DNA from: Anastrepha obliqua
Taxonomy: Eukaryota; Arthropoda; Insecta; Diptera; Tephritidae
NCBI RefSeq assembly: GCF_027943255.1
Contig: NC_072896.1
Coordinates: forward strand, 124,527,879 to 124,591,878
DNA: 64,000 nucleotides
Direction of reading: 5' to 3'
Below are positions 33,744 to 45,586 of the stretch, piece after piece; position 1 is the stretch's first letter, and every line of letters starts with the position of its first letter. A model generated the notes under the pieces. It did no database searches. It worked only from the letters and a program-made list of their open reading frames with translations, and was not told the origin of the DNA. The position numbers and the translations under genes are program-made.

Positions 33744-33870
33744 TTAGAACATTGCAGGAGTTCTTTAACTATATTTCAGCTTTTAATTGTGAGTTGAATA
33801 TAATTCAGCTACTAAAATGTATGCCCGATATCCATACTTACATTCAATTACTCTTTAACAACATAGCCAC

Positions 33871-35738
33871 ATAACCTAGCATTTTCATTAAAGACTGGCC
33901 CTCATTTTAAAAAAATTCTTAAATTTTAATTGTAAGGTTCATAAGAAGCCAGTTTTGAAAAAAGTTGATTTTCCCTTTCATTATTAAAATAAATGTTTAG
34001 TAGTTTTTTAATTTGCGCCCATTTTTTTACACTCACAAGCACAACTACACTGCTCGCATTTCAGTCGAATACAGGTTTCAATTGTTTTTGCTATTTTGGA
34101 GCAAATAATTGTATTTTTATCGCGATTTCCTGCTATAATTTATGAGACAATTGACCATAAAACTGCTGCATATAAACTCATTTTCGAAATTTGTCAACAA
34201 TTGTTGAAATTAACAAAATTGTCGAAAAACTTCCGAAATGGGGGTTTTTAATTGTTTTCGCGTTCGCATAAACTGGCAACGATTGTCCAGCTGCCATTTA
34301 CTAGAATTGCCTAAAGTCGAGATTTTTATCGCGGGCAGTTGGTTGGTTCACTGCTATATTGAATTTGTTGTATTTTTGTATATTTTTTTGTGGCTCGTTT
34401 TGCAGTTTAGGAGGTTTAGAATGATGAAATCTCGATTTAATTATTTTTAATTGAAAATTAAAAAAAATTAATTTTGCCATGTAACAGCAGTGATTTATTT
34501 ACTTTGGATTTGTATAAGTGCGTTTGGGGTACTTATATATATCTGCGTACATACATGCATACATATATACCTATTTAAAATATGTAAAACAAATAGTAGG
34601 TGGCTCTCCTAAGTTGACTGCAAGCCGCACTTACATACATACATTTTACAAACCCATGCACCATCCGTATGCCCCTATAAAATATGTATCTGCACCACCC
34701 GCCGATTTCTGAATGACACGCAAATTGTCTCATCCTCGCACAAAGCGTGTCAAATTAATAGCACTGACACTTTTTTCAGCGGAATATGTCACACCGCCAA
34801 CTAAACCCCTGGCGAAGGCACGCAAATCCAGCGCACCAGCAACTTGTCGTGAATTGAGGACGCAGCAGGCGGTGCCGTTAAGTGTGAAGCCCAACAACTT
34901 CAATTTATTTAATTCTTTTAGCTTCAGCCACACTTTTGTTTTTGTCATAAAATATCTACGACATTGAATGTTCAACCGCAAGCGTTGTCAATTGGCAAAA
35001 TTGACTGAAGGAAAGAAAGGTCCACCTACATACACACATATGTATACATACACATATGTAAATATGCAGTTCTGTGCATACGCTACGGCTACTCAAAGAT
35101 GAGCTAACACGCCTTGAGGGCGTACCTGCGCCAAGTGGTTGGCATGAATGATAGCGGATATGTCACGTGATTTTATTTGTGCACGCAGCATTGGAATTAC
35201 TTAATTTGAAAGGGTCCAAAAGGGACAAGTAGGACTTTCACAGCCAACATTGACAAAAAATCTGGCTCACACCTCGTTTGTGCCCCTCTCACTACTTGCG
35301 CTACTGCTAATGCCCTGACTTAGACATAAATACCAAGTACATTTGGCGCATAAACGCATGAAATTTATAAAAAAAAAATGTGTGCCAAATAAACTTTAAG
35401 TTTAGTCAAATAGTTGGACGAAAGTTCTTGTTGCATTTGTTTATACTCATTTTATGCTCCGCAGCTCACCTACTGACTAACGCTCGAGGCTGTTGGGTTG
35501 TTCTTTAGCTGCTTCTTCTTCACTTTAAGTTGCGCCAAAAGGGGCAAAGCATTTGCTGGTTCATGTTTGACATGACAGTTTCACACCTCGGGGAGTCGTA
35601 AGCTGTCACACTCACAGTCGTGTAACATGGCAAAACGTCATAAATAATTTAGCAGAAAATACTGCAAAGTAGATATTTGGTGGGTAAGTGCAACCAACAG
35701 GCAAATTTATAAATTACAAGATTCTTTTATCACAAGAA
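33871..35738. other. Unique-looking non-coding DNA
   Basis: No recognisable feature apart from TACATA-type microsatellite near 34540-34575 and 35030-35060. ORFs at 34238, 34518 and 34713 have no motifs. Confidence 0.45.
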
Positions 35739-35835
35739 AACTGGCGCCAATAGTTTTTTATGAAAGAAAAAAATTCCTTACATCACAAAAACATGAATTC
35801 AATCCTGCTAAATCTACTCTAAAACACTTGGATGT

Positions 35836-35966
35836 TTGCATCGCCTGCCGAGGGGCTATCGCTATTAGAAAAATCCTGTTCTGTCATTTTGGTGTTTCAT
35901 GCCCACAGCGAGTTTTTAACCTTGTCACTACCGAATGGTAGTTACGCATCAATCCATTCGGCTACG
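35836..35966 (-). mobile_element. SINE S1, 5' half
   Basis: Minus-strand copy of the tRNA head and upstream body: plus-strand CGCCTGCCGAGGGGCTATCG, CTATTAGAAAAATC, and the head ending CCATTCGGCTACGGCG. The region 35739-35835 (starting ACTGGCGCCAATA) may be the mutated 3' part. The head end was the target of the LOA copy at 35981, whose duplication GCGAATTCTAATAG starts within it. Confidence 0.75.
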
Positions 35967-35980
35967 GCGAATTCTAATAG

Positions 35981-36922
35981 GTTAGGTTAGGTTAGGTTGA
36001 AGCGGCTGTCCTGTGGGACACACTCAGACTCATAGCCCATTGGGATGCCGCGTGGGGAGCTTTCCCTATTTCTCCTAAAACCAGTGTGTGCTTTTCAAAA
36101 ATTTTAGAATACCTCTGATTTCTGCAGAACTGAGATCTTCCAATTCTTAAAAAATTGTCTGCCTAGAATAGCAAATCTCCGTCTGGATAGAGCAGGACAA
36201 TGGCACAGAAGGTGCAAGATTGTCTTTTCCCCTTCCTCAGCAAGACAACTGCTACAGAAGGCATGTGCCTACACACCCATCCTTAGGCGTGCCTACCTAT
36301 TAGACAATGTTCCGTTATGACTGAAACCAGTGTGCTAAGGCTGTGCTTATTTTGGCTTAGCAAAGATTCTGTGCGTTTAGCATTGAGAGTCGGCCACAGT
36401 TGACGGGCAATTTTGCAGGTGACTTCATTATGCCATCTTTCGTTTGCTTTCCTTACGATTTCTTCAAGGATAAGTAGCTTATATATTTGTAAGGTTATGC
36501 CTATGCCGTTGTTTATGTATTCATCGGTCAATTTGGTGCCAAGTCGCTAGTTCATCGGCTCTGCAGTTCCCCTCAATGTCGCGATGGCCAGGAACCCATA
36601 TTAGCCTTAGGCGAAATGACTCGGCCATCTCGTTAAGAGATGTGCGGCATTTCATGGATACCTTGGAGGTTGTCGACTGTTTTGTGAGGGATTTTATCGC
36701 CACCTGGCTGTCAGCGAAAATGTAGATGTAACTTCCAGATATTGCATCACACTTTAGCAGTGTCGCAGCTTTCATTATTGCCATCAGTTCAGCCTGAAAG
36801 ACACTACAGTAGTCAGAAAGCTGAAAACTGAAGGAGATCCCCAGAGTATACACCTCCGGCCACCCTGCCCTCGAGCTTCGAGCCATCTGTGTATTCATGG
36901 ATAGACTCGCCCTGTCTTACAT
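35981..36922 (-). mobile_element. LOA-like LINE, 5'-truncated copy with 14-bp TSD
   Basis: Flanked by GCGAATTCTAATAG at 35967-35980 and 36923-36936, a perfect 14-bp target-site duplication. On the minus strand it matches the 3' 940 bp of the long element at 20363-25172 closely: RNase H (ISFSFQLSDYCSVFQAELMA, FADSQVAIKSL, WVPGHRDIEGNCRADELA) and the Cys/His tail. It ends in the AACCT tail, seen as GGTTAGGTTAGGTTAGG at 35980-35996. Frames are broken in two places. It is one of the youngest insertions of the window, judging from the intact duplication. Confidence 0.92.
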
Positions 36923-36936
36923 GCGAATTCTAATAG

Positions 36937-37345
36937 AACGATTAATTTTGCACCAGCCATAATTAGGTTTAGCAAATGAGCGATTCTATGTGAAATGATA
37001 CAAATATTGTGGACATGCCTTACATTTTTATGATAATTATATTAGTTTATTTGTATGTTTGAATAATAAATAGACTAAAAAAGTTTCAAAAAAATTTAGA
37101 AATTGTGAGACTTATTGAATATTGAAAATGTGGGCGTAAGGTTTCTTTTAGATTAAATACCTTCGGTTCCTTGCAACAATTATACAATATGTTTTTTTAT
37201 TTTTTAAGGCTAGCACTTACTTCACAGCCGTGAAATTTCGCCAGCAGCACTGAATGAGAAGAATCGTCAAATTTATGAGCATCGTCCTCGAAGCTATTGG
37301 CAAATTTTGATAAGAAAAGTGTTATTAATGAAATTAATACACATA
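36937..37345. other. Unassigned AT-rich sequence
   Basis: No feature recognised. Confidence 0.4.
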
Positions 37346-37347
37346 TA

Positions 37348-38267
37348 AAGGGTGATCAGATTGGAGGTACTTTTTCCAAGGCAGTTTTTTGACAGATCAC
37401 GCGTGACTACTGTCAAACTAAATACATAATTTTTTTCAGTATTCATTGATATTTCATCATGAAAAGACTTACGCCTCATCAACGTTTGCAAATCGTAAAA
37501 TTTTGTTGCGAATATCGACGCTCTGTGAAAAGTGTTTATCGGGCGCTCAGGGCAACTTATGGTGTTTAGGGGGGCCCATTTTTGGCTTAATGGCTAAGGT
37601 ATTAAGCAAAATTGCCATTCAAGAACAGCCATTACATCCATTTAAAACTACTGTTTGCTGCTGGCTGGAGGAATCATCGGGCCATATTTTTTCAAAGACG
37701 AGGCTGCGCAAATGTGACTTTAAATGGCGAACTTCATTGCGACATGATAAACGCCTTTTTGATACCGGAAATTGAAGCCCGTGATCTCCACAACATTTGG
37801 TTTCAACAAGACGCAACTGGCGCTAGTTGCCATACAGCCCGTGAAACAATGGTGCAATGGATTTACTGCGTCGTCGTTTCGGTGAGAAATTTGACTCTCG
37901 TCTTCGACCAGTGAATTCCCATCAAGATCGTGTGATATCACACCTTTGGAATTTCATTTGTGGGGCTATGTAAAGTCTAAATGCTTTGTGGATAAATCAG
38001 CTTCGATTGAGGCATTGGAAGCTAACGTTACTAAAGTTATTCACGAGATACCGACCGAAGTCCTCGCGACCGAAGTCCAACGCGATGCGAGTCATTCAAA
38101 ATTGGTCTTTACGGGTGGCCGAATTACGGTGCAGTTGCGGTCATGATTTGAAAGGGATTAAAGATATAAAAAATAAATGTCAAAAATAATAAAGATTGCC
38201 TAATCATTTTGAATTTTCATTGTTTTGTTTCAATTTAAAATCCGGTACCTCTAAATTGATGACTCTT
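37348..38267 (+). mobile_element. Internally deleted mariner, 920 bp, TIRs and TA duplication
   Basis: Ends: AAGGGTGATCAGATTGGAGG on the left and, reverse complemented, AAGAGTCATCAATTTAGAGG on the right, flanked by TA at 37346-37347 and 38268-38269. The transposase starts at 37459 (MKRLTPHQRLQIVKFCCEY) but after RALRATYGV the first catalytic region has been deleted. It resumes with HPFKTTVCCW, NVTLNGELHCDMINAFLIPE, and WFQQDATGASCHTARETM (second Asp, with an extra codon), and ends with DKSASIEALEANVTKVIHEI in another frame. A relative of the DD41D element at 17451 but clearly a separate family. Confidence 0.85.
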
Positions 38268-38269
38268 TA

Positions 38270-39957
38270 CTTACATATGTATATTGGCACAAAATATATA
38301 AAGAAGATTTAATCGCTTTGCAAGCCGTTTCGCTTAAAAATGCCATATCCGGGGTACTCAAATTAAGACATTTCACTCGAAAACGAATTGACCGTTTTTG
38401 CTCAATTTTAAAGGGCTTGTGCATTTTAAAAAAGTGTGAAGAAATGTTGCTGGCAACATATTGCTAGCATGTTGCGCGGTGTTTCTCAGTACTAATTTGC
38501 AATGAGATACATATGAAATGTCTCGCATATTTCCCGGCTATGCAATTTGTATGGATTTTGACAGCCACTTCACGTAAAAGGCGAACTTTGTAGTATGTCT
38601 ATGGAATTTTGCTACATTCATATTTTTACAAGAAAATAAATAAAATTAAAATTGAAAATAAATTTATCGAGCAAAAACCTAATTCGTAATCAGCATTGCG
38701 TGCTGGAGCCACATAATTAGCAAAGCAAGATTTGCGCATGCGCATCCACATGTTTTAGGTATAAATACTCCTGATAATGCATATGTGTGTGTAAGTATGT
38801 TTGTAAGCATGTGTGTACGTGGTAGATTATTCATTTCGCTCTGATAGTTTCTTCGCATTCATGCCATCTTTGCACTTTAAGCGCGTAAAATAGAATTATT
38901 TTTCACAACTCAAAAAGACAAATCTATTTTGTTAACATTTTGACAACATTGCTGAACTAAACAACACCCAACAACAACAACATCTATGTACACTGACATG
39001 TTTATGCAATTATTAACAGCAGAGTTGCCACGATGCGCCCATCAGTGCAATGACTTCCACAACTTAACCGCTCAGCGGGCATATTTTCTCACTTTCATGC
39101 CCTCATTGTTCAACGCATTGCACTATCGCCTAAGCACCACCGCCCACCCTCGCCCACAGCCCGCATATGCAGCTTGGTTTTCGCTTTATGATCGCCACTT
39201 GGGTGCATTCGCTGGCTGGCCTACGAAGATGGAAAATGATTTGTGGAAAATGTGAAAATTGCATGATGAAATTATATTTTTACACAGATTTGACTGATAA
39301 ACTGTTACATTTACAAAAAGTAAACAGCAACAACAACAGTAACAATACTAAAGCTTTGGCAACAACTCAGGCACGGAGTGTTGTTACTGGGTAATAACAA
39401 TTAGCAAATACCAACAATACCGGAACACTGAACACATCAGCTAAAACGAGTGTTAATTAGTCAAATGCAATTTTGAAATAATTTAATTAAAGCGCAGCAT
39501 GAAAACAATGCACGCGTGTGTGTGTGTGTGTGTGTGAAAGCGCATATGCTTGTAATTATGGTAGGTGGAGATGAGATGCCGTGAAGAAAATTTCCATTTG
39601 GCATGGCGACTTTTGCTTTAAGCCTCTCTTTCTTATTGACACAATTTTATCTAAATATTTTTTTTTAAATTATTATTAATAGCATATTTGTAAATTGATT
39701 GCACGCTATTGTTTGCAATTAATTGAACTCAGCTGCTAACTTCCCAGGCAAACGGAATAAGAAATTCAAAAGAAACAAAAATATTATCACACTGAAATTC
39801 TAGAGCCATCCAATGTTAGTATGTATGTACATACATACATATGTATGTAAGTAAAAAACAATGAAGCAAATGCCTTTTCATAGACGCCAAATATTTATAA
39901 AAGCGCAAAATTTCTTCTTGAAGCATTCACGCAACTCCACATTACTGTTTTAAGTAT
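38270..39957. other. Unique-looking non-coding DNA with a TG microsatellite
   Basis: Host-type sequence; (TG)10 at 39516-39536 and TACATACATACA-type repeats at 39825-39848. The open frame at 38986-39255 has no motif. Confidence 0.45.
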
Positions 39958-40702
39958 CGGGCCAACGCATACATATAGGAAGAGAAGATTGGGGTCAGTC
40001 ATAGACATTACCTTGGCAAATGATTCGCTTGCTAGAAAGATCGATTAGAGGGTGAGTCAGAGCTACACCCACAGCGATCATCAGGCTATTATAGTGGAGG
40101 CTAGCGTAAGGAGGCCCAAAGTCGCGCTCAAACTAATAGAGCTGCATAGCGAAGTATTTCAATATATGATCGCGCAATTTCAACCCATAGTTAGTTCCGC
40201 CGAGAATAGAACTCAGCTCCTATTGGCAGAACTACGAGAATCTTGCGACGCTTCTACGCACAGGTGAGTAATGTGTAAACACATATCTCCCAAGCTCCTG
40301 AGATCAAATTGCCTGCGCACTACACGCAAGATGCAGCGCAGTAGAGGGAGACCCGATTTCGCTGACAATGTTCGTGATTTCAGACCAGCAAGGCAGTCAT
40401 TAAAAACAGCTATTAACATTAGCAAACAAGAAAGTTTCAAGAAACTTTGCGAAGAAGCTGATATCAATCGCTGAGGCGCTGCGTATCAGGTGGTTTTATC
40501 CAAAACAAAAGCACACAAACCCCCAAATAACTCGCCCAGAAAGGTTGCGCAAAATTTTTACGATTCTTTTTCCTGAAATATGCGAAAACATATTGCCACA
40601 CTGCCAAGGCGGCGGAAGGTGTGCTTTTACCTAAGGGAAACAAAAATTCTGGCGAGCCCACCTCTAACGGAATTAGGGCAACCCTTACTATCAGGTGTAT
40701 AC

Positions 40703-40871
40703 ATATGTGTATGAAATGAGACTTTTTTCAATTTCAAACGTTTATTAACAAAAAATGGTTACAAATGGAATATTGTTGACAGATGACAGACGAAAAAAAC
40801 AAGACATTTGGGAAGGTTTAAAAATAATCCTAGCAACATATATGGACTAATAGCTGAAAGTCTCATTTCAT
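40703..40871. mobile_element. MITE, 169 bp, with inverted repeats
   Basis: ATGAAATGAGACTTTT at 40711 and, reverse complemented from 40871, ATGAAATGAGACTTTC form terminal inverted repeats. It is flanked by AGGTGTATAC (40693-40702) and AGGTATATAC (40872-40881), a probable duplication with one mismatch, of which 8 bp may be the true target site. No coding content. The R1-like reading frame continues across it. Confidence 0.68.
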
Positions 40872-41819
40872 AGGTATATACCTGGGAAAAAATCTGGATA
40901 GAATTATCTGCGACAGGCTATCATCTTTCGCAGAAAATAAAGTATTGTGTCCACGTACCAGTTCGGCTTTAGCAACAGAAGCCACTCAGGGCAAGAGATG
41001 GCGCGGCGGGGAAAAAAGTACTGCGACTTAGAAATGGTTTTAACACTAGTTATATTACTAAAATAATTCGGGGCTGTTTTTCGGAACGTAATCCAGCGAA
41101 TCCGTAAGTGGCATCAAGTCTTAGTTGACGTCCCTGAATCTGGAATTAGCTGAGCACAATACTGATATGGTTCTGATGAGCAGCAGGAAGGCAGTAGAAT
41201 AAGAGAAGGTAAAAATTGCGACTGCAACTCTCAATTGAAAGCCCGCTATTAAATGCCTAGGGGTGATGATTGATAGTTATTTAAAGTTAATAGTCGTTAA
41301 TTTTAAAACGCACCTAGAAAACGCCGTGGATAAGGCTTCGAGTGTGCAGTCCAGTCTGACACGTCATAGCAAAAGAATACTGTATAGTACAATAGCAATA
41401 GTACAATGCTTTTGTATGCGGCACCGATCTGGGCTGAAGCAATGAGCATCAACAGCTTCTCAAAAAAACTAATACCAGTCTATCGGTTAAGCGCTTTGTG
41501 TCCGCACAATGTCTGACGACACATCGTTCGTTATTGCAGGACAGTGGGCATTCTGGCTAAAGAAATGCAGAGAATATTTATAAGGCTATCGGAACTCGAC
41601 GAAAGAGCAATGCGTAAAGAAATCGCTGAAAAAGAAAGGCGTCGCTCCATCGCCCACAGGCAGGACCGGTGGGTCAGGTCATCCAAGGGTAGATGGACGC
41701 ATGAGCCTGAACCACGGGGGAACAGACTATCACAGACTAAGTTCCCGCTGTTTGTCAATAGATGCCGCCAGCAGTGTGTGCTAGTCGATTCTAACATAAC
41801 CTAAACGTCATAAACAAAG

Positions 41820-42965
41820 CTTAGACATATGGTAAGCAAACTGCCCGACACATTAGTGATTTGGTTTTGGTATCATATACTTTTGATTTTGTGAAAATGT
41901 CTGATTTTGTGCCGAATAATCGTCATTTGTGGGAAGTGTTGATTTTCCTCTTTCATGCGAAAAACACGGCGGCTGAAGCGCATCGAAAGCTAGTTTATGG
42001 AGATGCTGCTTTAAGTGAGACAACGTGCCGAGATTGGTTCTGTCGCTTCAAAGACGGTGATTTTAATGTTGACGACCGTCCGCGTGAAGGAAGACCAAAA
42101 ACCTTCGAAGACGCTGAATTGGAGCGATTGCTCAATGAGCATCCGCGTCAAAAGTAAGAAGACCTTGCTTCAGTGTTAGGAGTTACCCGCCAATCCATTT
42201 CCAAGCGATTGCATGCTTTGGGAATGATTCAGAAACAGGGGACTTGGGTTCCTTATGAGAAGAAACCAAGGGATGTTGAACGTCGTTTTTTCGCCTGTGC
42301 ACAACTGCTCCAGCGGCAAAAAAGGAATGGTTTTCTTCATTGCATCTTGACGGGTGATAAAAAATAGATTCATTACAGCAATCCAAAGAAAAGAAAGTCA
42401 TGGGGACTGCCCGGTCATGCTTCTACGTCGTCGCCTCGGCCGAGTATTCACGCTGCGAAGGTATTTGGTGGGACCAAGTTGGTTTTATTTATTATGAACT
42501 GTTAAAACCAATCGAAACCATCACTGGGGATCGGTATCGACTTCAATTGATGCGATTGAGCCGAGCACTGCGCTAGAAGCGGCTGCAATATGCGGAGAGG
42601 CATGAAAATGTGATTCTACAGCATGGCAACACTCGACCTCACGTTGCCAAACCCGTTAAAACCTACCTGGAAACACTGAAATGGGAAATCCTCCCCCACC
42701 CGCCATGTTCTCCAGATATTGCGCCGTCCGATTATCACCTGTTCCGATGATCTAGCTAACCAGCAGTTCCATTCATATGAAGACAAAAAATGGATTGATC
42801 CGTGGATAGCCTCAAAAGATGAACAGTTTTACTACGACGGTTTACGAGATCTATCAGAAAGATGGACTTTTTCCCAGCGAGCCAGCGATGGGAAATACTT
42901 TCAATGATTCACTTGTAACCATTTTTTCAGAATAAAGTTGTATTTTTATCAAAAAAAACAAACTA
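41820..42965 (+). pseudogene. Mariner transposase pseudogene (DD34D type)
   Basis: Near complete transposase: MSDFVPNNRHLWEVLIFLFH at 41897, the linker CRFKDGDFNVDDRPREGRPK, a second helix-turn-helix (SVLGVTRQSISKRLHALGMI), then ILTGDKK*IHY, the first Asp region with a stop where Trp is normal. The second motif reads ILQHGNTRPHVA (about 42614), so the catalytic Asp has become Gly. The third, SPDIAPSDYHLF, is intact. Frame changes occur near 42450 and 42740. The right end has CCAGGTAGTTTGTTTTTTTT (reverse complement); no matching left end is visible. Confidence 0.85.
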
Positions 42966-42984
42966 CCTGGAGGAGACATTCACA

Positions 42985-44500
42985 CCATATGGATCGGTAA
43001 TGGCTGATGATATGGATCACGACGGCGATAGCATTGCTATAAATGAGATCCCTCCGGCTTCACAAGACGAAATAATGGAAGAAATTTCATATCTAAAGAT
43101 AAAAAAAATCGCCATGCTGAAATATTGAAACAGCTCCCGATATTATTGCTGTATTGATGAATATCGTCAACACCACATTTAAGCAAAAATATTTTCCAAT
43201 ATATTGGAAAACAGCGGAAGTCGTTATGTTCAATAAGCCAGGTAAAGATACTCACGATGTAACATCATACAGGCCTATCTCGATTCTTCCAATACTATCG
43301 AAAATGGTGGAAAAATTGTTAATCAAAAAGATCAAAATAATAATAGAAAACAAAAAAATTATACCCACGCACCAATTTGGATTCCGCACGAAGCATTCGA
43401 CTATCGATCAAGTACATAGGATAGTGCGAATAATAGAAACTGCTTTTGAAGAAAGAAAAACCTGCTCTGCGGTATTCCTTGATATATCCAAGGCGTTCGA
43501 CAAAGTATGCCATTATGGGCTACAGAAGAAAATAAATGCGCTGCTACCCAAGCAGTACTCCACCATCCTACATTCGTATTTATCCGACCGTTACTTCAGA
43601 GTAAAACAAGAAGATTCATATTCATGTCTCAAACCAATCGAAGCAGGGGTTCCCCAGGGAAACGTACTTGGCCCTTTATTGTATTTGCTCTTTACATGCG
43701 ATCTACCATGCAATTCAAACTGCGTAACAGCTACTTTTGCCGACGATACAGCTATTCTTTCGATAGGAAACACGGAAAACACATCGACATCACAATTACA
43801 ATTAGCCATAAATGAAATATATGACTAGACCAATAAATGGCATATTAAAATAAATGAAAGCAAGTCTGTGCATATAAATTTCACCCAAAACAAAATCAAA
43901 TATGTTCCAATATACTTAAATGGTAGACAGGTTCCATACTCAAATACTGCAAAGTATCTGGGCATGACTCTAGACGCAAGCTAAGATGGAAAGCCAATGT
44001 AAAGAAAAAGAAAGAAGAAAAGGAATTAAAATACAGAAATATGTATTGGCTTATAGGAAAGGAATCAGCACTATCCACCAATAATAAAATGATTGCATAC
44101 AAACAAATTCTGAAGCCTGTATGGTCCTACGGCGCACAGTTATGGGGCTGCTCCAGCCAAAGTAACATTCAATCTATACAAAGGCCCCAAAATAAAATTA
44201 TTAAATGTGCAGTCGGTGCTCCGTGGTATATCCGTAGCTCCAATCTTGAACGCGACCTAAATATTGATTCGGTGGCAGGAGAGGGAGGCCACTATTCTCG
44301 CTAATCCAGCTAATTGGAGAAGAAGACTGAAACGCAGAAAGCCCAAAGACTTAATGTACTAACCACATCTTAGCGTTAATTGTTGTATATACCTTATTTT
44401 CTAAATTCTAAACAAATTGCTCTTTTGTTAATAAGATTTTTCTTTGTAACTAGTCGCAATGTAAAATAATAAAAAAATAAAATAAAAAAAAATAAAAAAA
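42985..44500 (+). mobile_element. Jockey LINE, 5'-truncated, with A-rich tail
   Basis: ORF2 palm and C-terminus, best frame 43154-43828: VTSYRPISILPILSKMVEKL, FLDISKAFDKVCHYGL (first catalytic block), EAGVPQGNVLGPLLYLLF, and ATFADDTAILSIG (FADD catalytic box intact). After a TAG at 43826 the sequence continues with KYLGMTLDA, then another open stretch at 44041-44304 with KPVWSYGAQLWGCSSQSN and CAVGAPWYIRSSNLERDL. Ends with a poly-A/AAAT tail at 44468-44500. The endonuclease is missing. It lies directly beside the mariner at 41820, both inside the R1-like LINE. Confidence 0.85.
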
Positions 44501-44892
44501 CATCGATAACTTATACTTCCACAGATTCGGCCATGATGGCTCACCCAACTGCCCATTCTGTACGGAGAGGGAAGAAGATGTTGACCACGTCTTGTTCCAA
44601 TGCCCACGCTATGCTTCCAAAACCTCCAAATTTTGAAACGGAGAAAATGGAAAATGGATTTATGCTAATAACTGGAAGAGAATCTGCGCGCATGCAACAC
44701 AATTTAAGACGCGCAGAATTTCACAGGCGTCAGCAGTAATTAGGAGCCTTTGAGTAAACCAACTCCGTGAGGTAATACCTTTTTGGCAGTGCCGCGGCGA
44801 GAGTGGTAGATAGTGGAGCGGTACATACTGCCATGACAGTATAGCAGTACTCATGAGAGTTTCCTCTTCACGGGCGACATCCTAGAAAAAAA

Positions 44893-45554
44893 AATTGTAT
44901 ACGCTTTTTTCGCAAATTTTTGTTCAACTATTTAAGAAGAATTTGGCTACCATTTTGTTCTATTAGCAACTAATTTAATCGGAATAACCTGTGTCAGTGT
45001 ATTAAGAGCCTCCCTTTAATTTTATGTGTTCAAAAGTGATTTCAAATGCATGGGCCTGTATCTTAAAATCTTTTACAAATCAAAGGGCTGTAAATGAAAG
45101 CTCGCAAGCAGTTTAAATTAAATGCTAGTGAGCTTCACATTCGAGAGTGGCATCTCGCCTCACCGCAGCTGCCCTCGAAATGCGTGACTTAATTATTTCG
45201 GCAGCAGTCAATGCAAATCGAACTTGCATGTAATCATATATGTGAACATGCACTTATGCATACATACATACGTACTTACATACATATATTTATTTGTAGT
45301 CGACTCAATCGCTTACTGTAGTCGACGCCTCACGGCTCAAAGCAATCAACTCCGACTGCAACATGGCGCTTGACCACTTAACCGGCATTTTTCAATGCGT
45401 TGAACGTCTGTTCATCGCTCTATTATCCTGTGGCCACTCCGCCAAATTATAGCGCATTTAATTTAACTTTGATGTTGCATGCGGCAAACACTTCGCAGAC
45501 AATGTGTTGAACTTATGTGGCAAAGCGTTATTGGCCAATTGCTGCGAATAGCCT

Positions 45555-45586
<32 letters not shown>

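Larger units (their letters stand above)
31915..33870 (+). mobile_element. Degraded Jockey/CR1-like LINE with nested inserts
   Basis: Plus-strand reverse transcriptase fragments in order: YRPIS-like TYRPIS at about 31930, AVYMDFSKVFVKVCHSALIS (32100-32160, first catalytic block with the second Asp region altered), SSGVPQGKPLGPLFF (32270-32315), YTDDLYFFKTVLSS (32375-32410, catalytic box as YTDD), LELNIKKCSHVLFSKS and ILDST. The thumb and C-terminus follow at 32770-33078. A SINE piece (32622-32692) and a 665-bp inverted-repeat element (33079-33743) interrupt it; about 33744-33870 seems to continue the LINE. Frameshifts throughout; inactive. Confidence 0.7.
39958..44892 (+). mobile_element. R1-like LINE, interrupted
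   Basis: Plus-strand pieces at 39958-40702, 40872-41807 and 44503-44892. The first holds the end of the endonuclease (RSSVIDITLANDSLAR-like, then YTHSDHQAIIVEA with the catalytic SDH) and a linker with QRSRGRPDF, SKQESFKKLCEEAD. The second holds NLDRIICDRLSSFAENKV, then IKCLGVMIDSYLK, ILAKEMQRI and RRRSIAHRQDRWVRSSKGRW. The third holds FGHDGSPNCPFCTEREEDV and HVLFQCPRYA, a Cys/His tail, then a 3' UTR and a short A tail at 44882-44892. Most of the palm is missing or lost. A MITE (40703-40871), a mariner and a Jockey LINE interrupt it. Confidence 0.68.

Noticed and set aside
38986..39255. 90-codon ORF as an exon
   Set aside because: No family motif, no convincing splice sites; surrounding sequence has non-coding character.
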